The position numbers and the translations under genes were made by a program. The notes below the pieces were generated by a model. That model worked only from the letters and a program-made list of their open reading frames with translations. It was not told the DNA's origin and did no database searches. From assembly GCF_019973375.1 (NCBI RefSeq), contig NZ_BPTV01000001.1:496001-560000 (forward strand): a stretch of 64,000 nucleotides of DNA, written 5' to 3'. Each line of letters begins with the position of its first letter. Within the stretch, counting starts at the first letter, position 1. Of this stretch, positions 25,370-33,944 are shown one piece after another. Source of the DNA: Prevotella lacticifex (GTDB lineage: Bacteria; Bacteroidota; Bacteroidia; Bacteroidales; Bacteroidaceae).

Positions 25370-27985
25370 TTACTTGCTGTTATATCCATTCAGCGGCACT
25401 ATGACTACAGAATAAGGGGGCAGGGAGAGGGCAGACCCCTTGATGGAGGAGCGATAAGGCTCGACTTGTGAGTCGTTGGGAGCACCGGTGAATCCGTAAC
25501 ACTCGGTTCCGTTAGGTATAGCCAGTCCGTTTACCGCAATCTCAAGATGATAGGGTAGGGCGTTGACAAGTTTCAGCCATAGCTGGCCCACCGGCTGCTT
25601 GGCGGCCTCGTTACCTGGTGTTATTCCGGCAGATTCGTCATCCGCCGACAGCTTGCCGACGATGCTTGCAGCCACCCTATAGCGCAGCGAGTCAGCTATT
25701 TGCAGACGGGAGTAGATGTATTCGTTGCCAGCAGTGGTGCCCCACAACTTCTGCGTATAGTAACTTGGGGTGAGCCGCGTTATCGAATCGTTGTTGAAGT
25801 ATATGAGGTCGGGATTCCAGTTGCTGTGACCCTCCTTGCAGAAGAGCGGGGCGTAGCTGGCCATATCCACGATGTCGCCGTTCCGTTCCAGATTGCAGAG
25901 ATGAATAGCTTCTACGAGTGCGTTCTCCACTCTGCTGCCTCTCGATGCCCATTCGCCCAAATACACCTTCGGCCCTCTGCGGTCATAGCCGTCGTAGTAG
26001 TCCTGATGATGCAGGAACCATCCCGGCGACTCATAGTAATGCTCGTCCACCATGTCGATGATGTCTTTGTGGGCATTGGCAAACTTCCATCCCTCGATAT
26101 AGTCGGACGACGGGTTGTGGAACGGACCGACGGTGCCGCAGACCGTAATCTCCGGAAATTTGTCTTTTACTGCCTTACATATCATCCCGTAGCGCTCCTC
26201 AAACGCCGTCGATATGAGGTCCTCGTTGCCAATGCCTATATATTTGAGGTTGAACGGCTTGGGATGTCCGGCGCGTGCTCTCATGCGGGCCCATTCCGAC
26301 GTTGCGGTGTCGCCGTTGGCCCATTCTATGAGATGTAATATTTCCTGACAATATGCCGGCATGTCCTTCATGTCTATTCCTCCCTGCTGTCCGGCATATC
26401 CATCGCTGTCGGCAGCCGAGTTCTGGCATGGCACACCGGCCGCAAGTACCGGCAGGGGCTCTGCGCCTATGTCCTCGCAGAACTGGAAGAACTCATAGAA
26501 TCCGAGTCCGCGCGTCTGATGATACGACCAGATGTTCTTTGCCGGTTTCCTGTCCTGCCATGGTCCTATGCTCTCTTGCCAGTGATAAATGTTTCCGATA
26601 CCCTGTCCGTGACTCATGCATCCACCTGGGAAACGCACGAATTTCGGGTGCAAATCTGCCACGGCCTGAGCCAGATCCTTGCGCAGTCCGTGACCTTTGA
26701 ACGTGTCGTTGGGGAAGAGGCTGACCATATCGACGTCAATGCAGCCATCCTTGAGCGTTGTCAGAGCCAGACGGACGTTCTGCCTCGTGGCCTTGCTGTC
26801 CACGGCGAGTGGCAGCGAATACCGTTGCCAGACGTGCCCCTTGAGTTTTATTCTTCCCTTTGCCGTCACCGTTCCGTCATCGCCAATCAGGGCCACCTGC
26901 AGCACGTTGTTGCCGCCTTCCGCGTTTCTTGCGAATACCGAGAAGTCATATTTCTGCATCGGAGCGGCGCTAATTCCGCCCCATCCCACATTATATAATG
27001 TGTCACGTCGTGCTATGACGGCATAGTGGGGGGTGTTCTTGCTTATGGGATTGCAGCTGTCGATAACGACAGGCTTGTTGCTCGTCCACGCTGTCGTGGC
27101 CGTCCACCCCCTGTGGTCCTCCTTCGAATATTCGAAATCGCGGTTCTGCACGAGCTCGGCGTATAATCCTCCGTCGGCCGCATAGCTGATGTCCTCGAAG
27201 AACACACCCATCATGTGGTCGCTGATTTTCTTCCTCTTCTGCATGTCGACGTCGAGCACCGCCTTTACCGTTGCCGTCGTATGGCCGAAGCGCCGCTTGT
27301 CGTCGCGCAGGCTTTCGCTGTTCTCCTTAGCCTCGTTCGCCGTATTTATGAAATGATTGGCGAGTCGGTCGTACTGCTTCTTCGACACATTGAAGGCATT
27401 GCCCGGGTACCTCCGTCCGTCTATGGTGGCCGAGTCGCGCAGCCAGCCGACAGTGCCGGCCGTCGTCCCCGACTCGCTGAAATGCCGGAAGTCGTTGGAG
27501 GCCAGCACATAATGTGTCGACCCGTCATTTGTCTTGAAGTAGATGCCGATATTCTCCGCATCCTTCTGGGTAGCTAGTGGTGACAGTACCCCACGCTCCT
27601 TCATCCTCGGGAAGTCCTGCGGCCGCCATGTCACCAAGTCGTCGCTGTAGGCTGCCCCGAAACAAGGTGCGTAGCTGTTGACTGCGAACAGCAGTCGCCA
27701 CGTGCCGTCCTGGGCATGGAGGACGTAAGGGTCGTACATCTTCTTCTCCTTTCCCCATGGTCCGTAGTCCGATGCGCATAGCTGTCCCATGTCCTGCCAG
27801 GTGCCCTTGCCGGTGAGGTAAGCGGCGTGAACCCCTTTGGTAGGCTCCGGCGAGTAGAGGAATATCCGGCATGTGGTGTCGCGCCCTGCAATTTCATAAT
27901 GTGGAGTCGGCTGCTGCGCCCCAGCCTTTGGTGTGGTGGCGGCAATCATCAGCGCTGTTAATAGCAATAATTTGCGGTAGATCAT
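25370..27985 (-). CDS. alpha-L-arabinofuranosidase GH51 with GH43-like N-terminal segment
   Basis: An 871-residue secreted glycosidase with a signal peptide (1-23, ending G-A-Q). Residues about 60-185 look like part of a GH43-type propeller (K-K-M-Y-D-P-Y-V, W-R-L-L-F-A-V-N, S-D-D-L-V-T-W), too short to be a whole domain. A carbohydrate-binding-like region follows (about 270-430), then the GH51 catalytic barrel with acid/base Glu588 (I-G-N-E-D-L) and nucleophile Glu678 (L-G-E-W-A-S), and a C-terminal beta domain. It should release arabinose from arabinan, arabinoxylan or arabinogalactan. It stands alone; a TATTTTTG-type -7 box is at 28010-28017 on the minus strand. The GH53 galactanase at 54.9 kb may share the substrate. 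Confidence 0.9.
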   Translation of the reverse strand: MIYRKLLLLTALMIAATTPKAGAQQPTPHYEIAGRDTTCRIFLYSPEPTKGVHAAYLTGKGTWQDMGQLCASDYGPWGKEKKMYDPYVLHAQDGTWRLLFAVNSYAPCFGAAYSDDLVTWRPQDFPRMKERGVLSPLATQKDAENIGIYFKTNDGSTHYVLASNDFRHFSESGTTAGTVGWLRDSATIDGRRYPGNAFNVSKKQYDRLANHFINTANEAKENSESLRDDKRRFGHTTATVKAVLDVDMQKRKKISDHMMGVFFEDISYAADGGLYAELVQNRDFEYSKEDHRGWTATTAWTSNKPVVIDSCNPISKNTPHYAVIARRDTLYNVGWGGISAAPMQKYDFSVFARNAEGGNNVLQVALIGDDGTVTAKGRIKLKGHVWQRYSLPLAVDSKATRQNVRLALTTLKDGCIDVDMVSLFPNDTFKGHGLRKDLAQAVADLHPKFVRFPGGCMSHGQGIGNIYHWQESIGPWQDRKPAKNIWSYHQTRGLGFYEFFQFCEDIGAEPLPVLAAGVPCQNSAADSDGYAGQQGGIDMKDMPAYCQEILHLIEWANGDTATSEWARMRARAGHPKPFNLKYIGIGNEDLISTAFEERYGMICKAVKDKFPEITVCGTVGPFHNPSSDYIEGWKFANAHKDIIDMVDEHYYESPGWFLHHQDYYDGYDRRGPKVYLGEWASRGSRVENALVEAIHLCNLERNGDIVDMASYAPLFCKEGHSNWNPDLIYFNNDSITRLTPSYYTQKLWGTTAGNEYIYSRLQIADSLRYRVAASIVGKLSADDESAGITPGNEAAKQPVGQLWLKLVNALPYHLEIAVNGLAIPNGTECYGFTGAPNDSQVEPYRSSIKGSALSLPPYSVVIVPLNGYNSK

Positions 27986-28167
27986 AATCTTGTTAGTTTG
28001 TTTTCAATGCAAAAATACGAAGAATCTTCCACATTAAGAAATCTTCCCCGCTATTGTTTGCAATGGTTCGGTAAGAAAACCGCCTCCATCAAAGTTTATT
28101 TAACGTGTTGATTATTAGATACTTGCAAATAATAAAGTTTAACATTATGATAAGATTAATTATGACA

Positions 28168-28260
28168 TAAAATAGTGGCTATATCGTTGATTTTCAGTAA
28201 CTTTATGGTTGAATAAATAATGAAGTTATATGACAAATCAAGAAGATATAAGCCACTATA
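28168..28260. repeat. inverted repeat around the start of the first transposase gene
   Basis: ATAGTGGCTATAT (28172-28184) and ATATAAGCCACTAT (28246-28259) are inverted copies with one extra base in the second. They flank the transposase start codon at 28230. The hairpin could hide the start codon in read-through transcripts, a known way to limit transposition, or mark the left end of the element. Confidence 0.55.
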
Positions 28261-29429
28261 TGGGACTTGCAAAGGATACTCTCCTCGCAACTTGTGCAAA
28301 GGTACGAAAAAATCTTCAGGATCTTTTCCCTGAGATCGTGATTCTTTTGCTGGTCCTGAGAAAAAAGAATTTTACGCAGATGGCAAAGTACGGTAAACAC
28401 AACGAGCACACATACAGAAGTGCCTTCAGGAAAGGCATCGACTGGTGTGTCTATAATACAAAGCTCATCAGGGAACTTTTTGACACAGAGAATGACCTGC
28501 TTGCTGTGGCAATAGACCAGAGCTATATCCGTAAGGCCGGGAAAAAGACTTATGGCATCGGCAATTACTGGTCCGGATGTGCACAGGCCGTCAAGCACGG
28601 CTGTGAGATTACCCTGCTGGCCATCGTCAATGCGACACAGAAAGACGCGATGGCCTTCCGGGCAATACAGACGCCTGGTAAAGCTGACGGACGCAAGATG
28701 TCGCTTACAGACTTCTACATCAAACAAGTCAAGAAGTACTCCAAGAGAATGCAGAGGATTACCCATAACATGGTAGGTGATGCGGCGTTCTCTACTAAGC
28801 ACTTCACCGACAGCATGGTAGAGTTAGGTTTCACATTCGTCAGCCGTCTGAGAAAGGACACAGCGGTCAGATATCTGTACGCAGGTAAGAAGACGGGGAA
28901 GAGAGGCCGGCCGAAGACATTTGACGGATACATTGACTTTGAGAGTCCGGATTTGGACAGAATGCAGAAGATCGACAGTCTGAGTGGTGATGATGGTGAG
29001 TACTATACAATAGTTGCAAATGTGAAATGCCTCAAGCGGAATGTCAGACTGGTGGTATGGTATCCTGAGGGTCTCGACCGGGTTAAGAGCGGCGGTTTCC
29101 GTCTATATTACTCAACTGACAAGGACATGAGCGGAGAGGATACCATGGCCATTTATCATGCCAGGTTCCAAGAGGAATATCTTTTCCGCGACGGCAAACA
29201 GTTTACCGGCCTGCAGGACTGTCAGGCCAGAAGCAAAAAGAAACTACACTTTGCTTACAATGCCGCGTTCGCCGCAATCAATACTGCAAAGGTGGCAATG
29301 GCACGTGATGACAAATACAAGGGTATGTCTTTAGCGTCATATAGTATGCTGATGCACAACATGTTCATATATCGAAGAATTATCGAAGTGTCAGGTATCA
29401 AACTTGACAAGAAGAAAAATAATCCTTAA
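28230..29429 (+). CDS. DDE transposase of an IS4-superfamily-like element (IS-a)
   Basis: A 399-residue transposase with an RNase H-like core. The first acidic residue lies in V-A-I-D-Q-S-Y near residue 92, the second in V-G-D-A-A-F near residue 185, and the catalytic Glu in the Y-H-A-R-F-Q-E-E-Y-L-F-R-D-G-K-Q block near residues 310-325. The last block is the typical Y-(2)-R-F-x-x-E-x-x-F-R-D-x-K-Q motif of IS4/IS701-type elements. The gene looks intact. I could not define the terminal repeats of the element, but its right end includes the stem-loop at 29424-29470, which recurs alone at 31385-31430. Confidence 0.85.
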   Translation: MTNQEDISHYMGLAKDTLLATCAKVRKNLQDLFPEIVILLLVLRKKNFTQMAKYGKHNEHTYRSAFRKGIDWCVYNTKLIRELFDTENDLLAVAIDQSYIRKAGKKTYGIGNYWSGCAQAVKHGCEITLLAIVNATQKDAMAFRAIQTPGKADGRKMSLTDFYIKQVKKYSKRMQRITHNMVGDAAFSTKHFTDSMVELGFTFVSRLRKDTAVRYLYAGKKTGKRGRPKTFDGYIDFESPDLDRMQKIDSLSGDDGEYYTIVANVKCLKRNVRLVVWYPEGLDRVKSGGFRLYYSTDKDMSGEDTMAIYHARFQEEYLFRDGKQFTGLQDCQARSKKKLHFAYNAAFAAINTAKVAMARDDKYKGMSLASYSMLMHNMFIYRRIIEVSGIKLDKKKNNP

Positions 29430-29470
29430 TTCCGCAACTAATTGCGCAATTCTTTATTAATATTTTTTAT
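29424..29470. repeat. 3' end stem-loop of IS-a, also found at 31385-31430
   Basis: The block begins with the last transposase codon and stop (CCTTAATTCCGC), contains the CGCAA-CTAA-TTGCG stem-loop, and continues with TTTATTAATATTTTTTAT. It works as a likely terminator. Element IS-b begins directly after it. Confidence 0.75.
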
Positions 29471-29472
29471 TA

Positions 29473-30990
29473 TTGTTGTCCGGTAAACGAAAAATTCAAA
29501 AGCTGAAAAAAGGGGAATAAATCCCGCTGGATTCTTCCCCAAAGTTACTATCTTTGTGTTGCTAAACAAAAACGATGGTAACCATGAGCAAAGATATTAA
29601 TTCTTCCGGACATCCAGTACTAAGTCAGATAATAAAGTTGATAAACCGAGATAAAGTGAACGAGTTAGCCACAACTACAAAAGTCAACAGATACGTGAAG
29701 AGCTTCGATGCCTTTACGCATCTTGTAGTGATGATATATGCGGCATTGAGCGGTGCCAAGTCTATCAGGCAAGTTGTAGAGGGTTTTGAGGCCAACGTAA
29801 CCCGCCTGAATCACTTAGGCATCGCCTATTTGGTGAGACGCAGCACTCTGTCTGACGCAAACAAGAAGCGGACAAGCCAGTTTTTTGGTGATGTTTACAA
29901 GGCCCTGTACGAGCGATATTCGTCCTTTTTATCGGACAGCAAGTCCTCCAAGGCTCTTCAGAAGGGGTTATACATCCTTGACTCGACCACGATAAGCCTT
30001 TTCTCTCAGATACTTAAGGGTGTTGGACGGACTCCTAAAAATAGCGAGAAAAAGGGCGGTATAAAGGCTCATACGCTGTTAGAGGCCTCATGTGTGCTTC
30101 CGTCTTTTGTAGATTACTCCGCCGCTGCCATACACGACCACAGTAGAATGAGCAGTATCTTGTCGCTCCCATCTGGATCATTCGCTGCGTTTGACATGGG
30201 TTATGTAGATTACTGGATGTGGAAGCAATTCACAGACCATGATATCTTCTTTGTCACCAGACAAAAGGACAAAATGAGCTTTACTGTGATAGAGAATATA
30301 ACATGTAGTAGCGATGATGACATTGTATCTGACCAGAAGATATCGGTCGTCTATCGTCATACTACGGAAAGAGAGCTGACCGAGGAGGAAATGAAACACA
30401 GACGAGGCAGGAAGCCAAAGAAGCGTCCTACAGTTAAACAAACTGAGACGGGAACGTTAGTTCTCAGACGCGTCGTAAAGAAAACCGATGATAAGAAAGG
30501 GACTATTGCGTTCATTACCAATAATTTCAGTTTGTCAGCAAGTGAAATCTGTGAAATATATAGACGGCGTTGGGGGATAGAATGTTTGTTTAAACGTCTT
30601 AAGCAGAACTTTCCCTTGAAGTATTTCCTGGGAGACAGCGTTAATGCCATAGAAATACAGATCTGGTCGGTTATGATAGCCTATCTCTTGACAAGTGTTA
30701 TCTCCAGAGAGGCAAAAGATAAGATGTCGTTTTCCAATCTCGTATGCGCTATCCGGCTTACAATGTTCTCCTATATTGATATTGTAGCCATGGTCGTAGA
30801 CCCCTTACGTGCTTGGCGTGATCTCAAGGAGGCCCAGCGAAAGCAGGCTTTGGCTTACAATCCGAAATATATACAATTAAGCCTCTTTGATGACCTATAG
30901 GGGTTACTTTTCAGAAATAAGAATCATGTCCCGTATTTACTGGGGTTCCGAGAGCTAAAATCACGGAATCCGGGTTTTACCGGACAGCAA
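29473..30990 (+). mobile_element. IS4-family insertion sequence (IS-b), about 1.5 kb
   Basis: Inverted ends TTGTTGTCCGGTAAA (29473-29487) and the complement of TTGCTGTCCGGTAAA (30976-30990) enclose one transposase gene. The match extends outward by ATTA on both sides. I found no clean target-site duplication: the left flank is the end of IS-a and the right flank is the 207-bp repeat, so the element probably took part in a rearrangement after insertion. A TATCTTTG promoter box is at 29549-29556. Confidence 0.8.
29575..30900 (+). CDS. IS4-family transposase with DUF4372-type N-terminus
   Basis: A 441-residue transposase. The N-terminal part (V-L-S-Q-I-I-K-L-I-N-R and Y-V-K-S-F-D-A-F-T-H-L) matches DUF4372 plus the IS4 core. 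The catalytic acids are in I-L-D-S-T-T near residue 140, F-D-M-G-Y near residue 206 and the block Y-R-R-R-W-G-I-E-C-L-F-K-R-L-K near residues 325-340, with Glu in the Y-x-x-R-W-x-I-E motif. It appears complete and possibly active. M-S-K-D at 29584 is an equally good start, nine bases downstream. Confidence 0.92.
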   Translation: MVTMSKDINSSGHPVLSQIIKLINRDKVNELATTTKVNRYVKSFDAFTHLVVMIYAALSGAKSIRQVVEGFEANVTRLNHLGIAYLVRRSTLSDANKKRTSQFFGDVYKALYERYSSFLSDSKSSKALQKGLYILDSTTISLFSQILKGVGRTPKNSEKKGGIKAHTLLEASCVLPSFVDYSAAAIHDHSRMSSILSLPSGSFAAFDMGYVDYWMWKQFTDHDIFFVTRQKDKMSFTVIENITCSSDDDIVSDQKISVVYRHTTERELTEEEMKHRRGRKPKKRPTVKQTETGTLVLRRVVKKTDDKKGTIAFITNNFSLSASEICEIYRRRWGIECLFKRLKQNFPLKYFLGDSVNAIEIQIWSVMIAYLLTSVISREAKDKMSFSNLVCAIRLTMFSYIDIVAMVVDPLRAWRDLKEAQRKQALAYNPKYIQLSLFDDL

Positions 30991-30992
30991 TA

Positions 30993-31199
30993 ATTACTGT
31001 TATAAAATCATGCGCAAAGTTACGAATAAATACCATCGGATGATACGAATTGCCGGTTTTTTCCTTATATTTGCCATAAGAAAATGTATTTGATTCGCTT
31101 GAAACACCCATTTTCGCGTATTTTCAAAGGTCCAAAGGCTGATTTCCGGGCAATTAGCTTTGTCACTTCAAAAAGGCGACGAAAGCGGGAAAAGTTGTC
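30993..31199. repeat. 207-bp direct repeat, copy 2
   Basis: This is nearly identical to 18126-18332. It starts directly at the outer edge of IS-b and ends at GTTGTC, where copy 1 enters the small ORF. The genes that flank copy 1 are missing on both sides, so two promoters here point at nothing. Confidence 0.93.
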
Positions 31200-31201
31200 C
31201 G

Positions 31202-31291
31202 ACGGCAAAAGACTGCTTAGTTAAAGCAAGTTAACGGCAATCCCATTTCCTCCCCTTTACATCCATTTCCTACCAAAAAGTAAGTAAGCCA
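31202..31291. repeat. copy of the HxlR upstream region
   Basis: About 80% identical to 16796-16887 in the same orientation and joined directly to the 207-bp repeat, so sequences that are 1.3 kb apart at 16.8-18.3 kb are adjacent here, and in the opposite order. A TAACTTTG box (31330-31337) and an AGAAAGGAAA stretch follow, then the solo IS-a end, with no gene between them. Confidence 0.75.
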
Positions 31292-31384
31292 TCTTCATGT
31301 GCCCTCTTGCTGCATCAGAGATTATTCCTTAACTTTGCCGTCGGAAAACTGAATATTCATCAATAAGTAAGAAGAAAGGAAACG

Positions 31385-31430
31385 CCTTAATTCCGCAACT
31401 AATTGCGTATTTTTTATTAATATTTTTTAT
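31385..31430. repeat. solo copy of the IS-a 3' end
   Basis: This matches 29424-29470: CCTTAATTCCGC, the CGCAA-CTAA-TTGCG stem-loop, and TTTTTATTAATATTTTTTAT. It is a remnant of a related element whose transposase gene was lost. Confidence 0.75.
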
Positions 31431-31535
31431 AAGTCCCTGAGGAACAATAACTAACTGAAGAACCTAAAAAAAGTTAATTTGCTTGCGAATTACAGATAAT
31501 TTCGTAAATTTGTCAATGATAAAAACAACCGAAAT

Positions 31536-32054
31536 ATGGACAAGAACGAAGAAACCATTAGCTTAACGAAGTGCGACAACTCTATTCTGGCCGATGAAAT
31601 CGTTTCTAAGCTGGCCAACGCTGGTATAGCTTCATCGCTCCACGACGAGCTCAACGACCCCGCTTATGGCGCTTACGGACCTAATCCCGGGATTGAGGTG
31701 AGGGTGTTCAAGAAGGACTTGGAGCGAGCCCAGAGCATATTGCATGAGATAACCGAAAAGCGAGAGAAGCAACTGCCATGGTGCCCCAATTGCGGCAGTC
31801 AGAATGTCGTAGCGTTAGGCAAGGTAAGGCCCAAGCTGTCGAAGTGGGCGGTCATCATCGGCGTTCTCTTAGTTGTCATCGGAATCGTCTGCATTATCCT
31901 ACCATTCTGTGTGAAGTCTATAGAGTCAGCTACGGTTAGCTTTCTTATTATATCACTAATCTCATTGGCGGTTGGCGTTGTCCTTGTCATACCCCAGCGA
32001 GAGCGCAAAAACTACAAATGCAACGAATGCGGGACTGAATTCTATAAGGAATAA
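31536..32054 (+). CDS. DUF2007-type protein with two membrane helices and a split zinc ribbon
   Basis: A 172-residue protein. Residues about 8-70 look like DUF2007, a ferredoxin-like fold proposed for signal transduction (A-D-E-I-V-S-K-L-A-N-A-G-I-A-S-S, then P-G-I-E-V-R-V). C-P-N-C-G-S near residue 82 and C-N-E-C-G-T-E-F near the C-terminus form the halves of a zinc ribbon. Two membrane helices lie between them (about 105-127 and 132-153), so both halves face the same side. The function is unknown. A TAAATTTG -7 box is at 31505-31512, with a CTTG at 31482-31485 as a weak -33 box. It is the only intact cargo gene in the mosaic region. Confidence 0.75.
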   Translation: MDKNEETISLTKCDNSILADEIVSKLANAGIASSLHDELNDPAYGAYGPNPGIEVRVFKKDLERAQSILHEITEKREKQLPWCPNCGSQNVVALGKVRPKLSKWAVIIGVLLVVIGIVCIILPFCVKSIESATVSFLIISLISLAVGVVLVIPQRERKNYKCNECGTEFYKE

Positions 32055-32326
32055 TTTTGTTCTTTATAATTTATATAAAAATCATTTGTAGACGTACAAC
32101 TTGTTTGACAAAATGAAAATTCTATAATTAAAAGAAATAGCATATAGAAAAAGATATTTCTATCTAAATAATTTATCGAAATTCTTTCCATAATTTATTA
32201 ATTTGGTCAATTTTCCATTTGCCCACTAAAATTGCCTAATTTTGCATTCATAACAGTTCCTCTTTAATTTATTGATAATCATTGTATTTGGATACTACAA
32301 AGTTACCAATAATTATTGAGAAACTG

Positions 32327-33241
32327 TTATTTTAAGTCTACTTTTTGAGGGTGGGAAACTTTAGTTAACAACAAATCTCCATTGTTTGTTGCAGTTATAG
32401 TGCCGGTGACGTATCCTTTTGCACAAGTCGGATTTGATGTATTGGTTGCTTTCTTCAAGGCCTTGTCATTCTTGAACAAGGGAAGATTTAAGAAACTGTA
32501 ATCGTCATAATAGTTGACCACCTCAAGCTTTGGGTTGCCCAAGTTGAGATTATGATCAAAGGTATAGCCCGTGTTCAGAAATCCGGCATTCGAGGCATTG
32601 AATTTCGTGTGCGTTACTGAGCCACCTCGGTTGCACGACGAGCATGTGCCCTCGACGACAATCCTTGAAAGATTGTCGTAAAGGTAGAAGCGGTATAGTC
32701 CTTTAGTCCTCATGCGTCCGTCCTGCATATAGATTAGTCTGTCGGTTGTGTCGTACCAATATTGTATGTACTCACACTGGGGAAGAATCTTCTTCACTAC
32801 GTTTCCCCTGTTATCATAACGGTATTCGTAGGCAAATATTGCCTTATGTCGGTCATTTTGGTACTCTGGCGACAAAACAAAGCGAAGCTGTCCGAGATCA
32901 TTGTATACGAAGTACGTGTCGTTGTTGCCCTCGTCGCTTGCCCTTCGCTCAAGGACTTTCCTGCCGAGTTTATCGGTGAATATGGTCAGCGTATGCCCGT
33001 CCTCGTCGGTCGTCTTTTCGCCGGACAGTGTACATTTGGCATAATATCCCGATTTGACGAGATGGTTTTCCCCATCCATCGGAGCGGTGTAAAGTTTTAC
33101 GTCACTCGCGCCGTTGGTTATGTGTTCTTTTGTCACGCTCTTGCCTGCCGAGTGCCATGCATCGCCTGGTGTGGTTGTTCTTGTTATGCGATCAAGCGCA
33201 TCGTATGTATTGTCGCTATAAGCATGGTTGTCGTGCTCCAT
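32327..33241 (-). pseudogene. RHS/YD-repeat protein fragment (DUF6443-type)
   Basis: An open frame of about 300 residues encodes the inner part of a large RHS-type surface protein: Y-D-A-L-D-R-I-T, F-T-D-K-L-G-R-K-V-L-E-R-R, Y-F-V-Y-N-D-L-G-Q-L-R-F-V-L-S-P-E-Y, Y-R-Y-D-N-R-G-N-V-V and G-T-C-S-S-C-N. Intact relatives are over 1000 residues long with a signal peptide and a variable, often toxic, C-terminal domain; both ends are missing here. The 5' side joins a transposase fragment directly, so this is the residue of a deletion. A stop follows D-L-K at 32327. Confidence 0.75.
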
Positions 33242-33242
33242 T

Positions 33243-33468
33243 TCCCACCATCTTTGGTCCTCACCTTCTTGTATTTTGAGAGGTATCGGAATATAGCTTT
33301 GTAAGAATATTTCTTGTTTAGTTCCAACTTGACAAACTCATTCTTAACCCTTGTCGTTATGACAACGGAGAGAAAATTAATCAGTTCGGTGGCATATACG
33401 CTGTAGTCTGAATGCACGTTTACCCTGTCACTGTCGATGATATTCTTGTAGAGCCAGAACAGATTATG
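33243..33468 (-). pseudogene. C-terminal fragment of an IS transposase
   Basis: The frame reads N-L-F-W-L-Y-K-N-I-I-D-S-D-R, then S-V-Y-A-T-E-L-I-N-F-L-S, K-K-Y-S-Y-K-A-I-F-R-Y-L and K-K-V-R-T-K-D-G-G-K-W. This is the pattern of the end of IS4/IS1634-type transposases: the E-x-x-F-x-x-Y-K-N block, the F-I-N-F-L helix, the K-Y-S x-x-x-I-L-x-Y-L region and the final K-V-R ... W. No start, and the acidic residue before Y-K-N is changed. Array B follows at its 5' side. Confidence 0.6.
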
Positions 33469-33478
33469 TAAAGCTTTA

Positions 33479-33536
33479 CATTATCTGTTTTCGTCGTCTA
33501 AAACAGGCCGTTTTAGAACGCCAAATGGCATGTTTT
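33479..33536. repeat. 22-bp-period palindrome array B (short, three units)
   Basis: Units AAACAGGCCGTTTT (33501-33514) and AAATGGCATGTTTT (33523-33536), plus a degenerate first unit at 33479-33492, keep the 22-bp period, with linkers such as AGAACGCC. This is the short form of the 102-bp arrays at 5664, 45309 and 58496. Confidence 0.75.
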
Positions 33537-33680
33537 GCTAAGCGGGTGTGTATCAGTGAATTGCAGAGATGGTACAAACGGAATCAAAATGTGAATTATT
33601 TTGACATTATAAACGGGGATAATATCGTGATTATTGGATGTTAGTAGGCTCCTGACGGCCATAAGTAACGCCATCGTATT

Positions 33681-33788
33681 AATCCTCTGCAACAATGAAA
33701 CGCATGTCGGCCGATGGCTGATGCCGTGTTTTGATGTTACAATAATGGGGAAGAATGACCCTTGCGGCCAAGTGGCTGCGATGGATTC
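33681..33788. repeat. 107-bp conserved block, copy 1
   Basis: About 82% identical to 45511-45617 in the same orientation, with shared runs such as ACAATGAAACGCATGTC and GTGGCTGCGATGGATTC. In both places it follows a palindrome array by 90-145 bp. It has no convincing coding sequence. The remaining bases between 33537 and 33944, apart from the terminator, hold nothing I recognise. Confidence 0.85.
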
Positions 33789-33881
33789 AGACGGTAGTGC
33801 GCTGAAAGTGGTTCTTTCGATTTTTTGATGCGTAGTCTTTTGACAATAAAGCATCCGTTTTTATGCAATGGATCACAGAAA

Positions 33882-33913
33882 AGGCTGCCAGCTGATATGC
33901 CAGCTGACAGCCT
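33882..33913 (-). terminator. terminator of the 1564-aa adhesin gene
   Basis: AGGCTGCCAGCTG pairs with CAGCTGACAGCCT (13 bp, one mismatch, 6-base loop); on the minus strand TTTTC follows. It lies 32 bp after the stop at 33945. Confidence 0.85.
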
Positions 33914-33944
33914 AATGGTAAAAGTGTTAACTATATCGAGAAAA

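Noticed and set aside
29469-30996. Target-site duplication for IS-b
   Set aside because: The flanks share only the ATTA that belongs to the inverted ends; direct comparison of outer flanks gives no convincing duplication.
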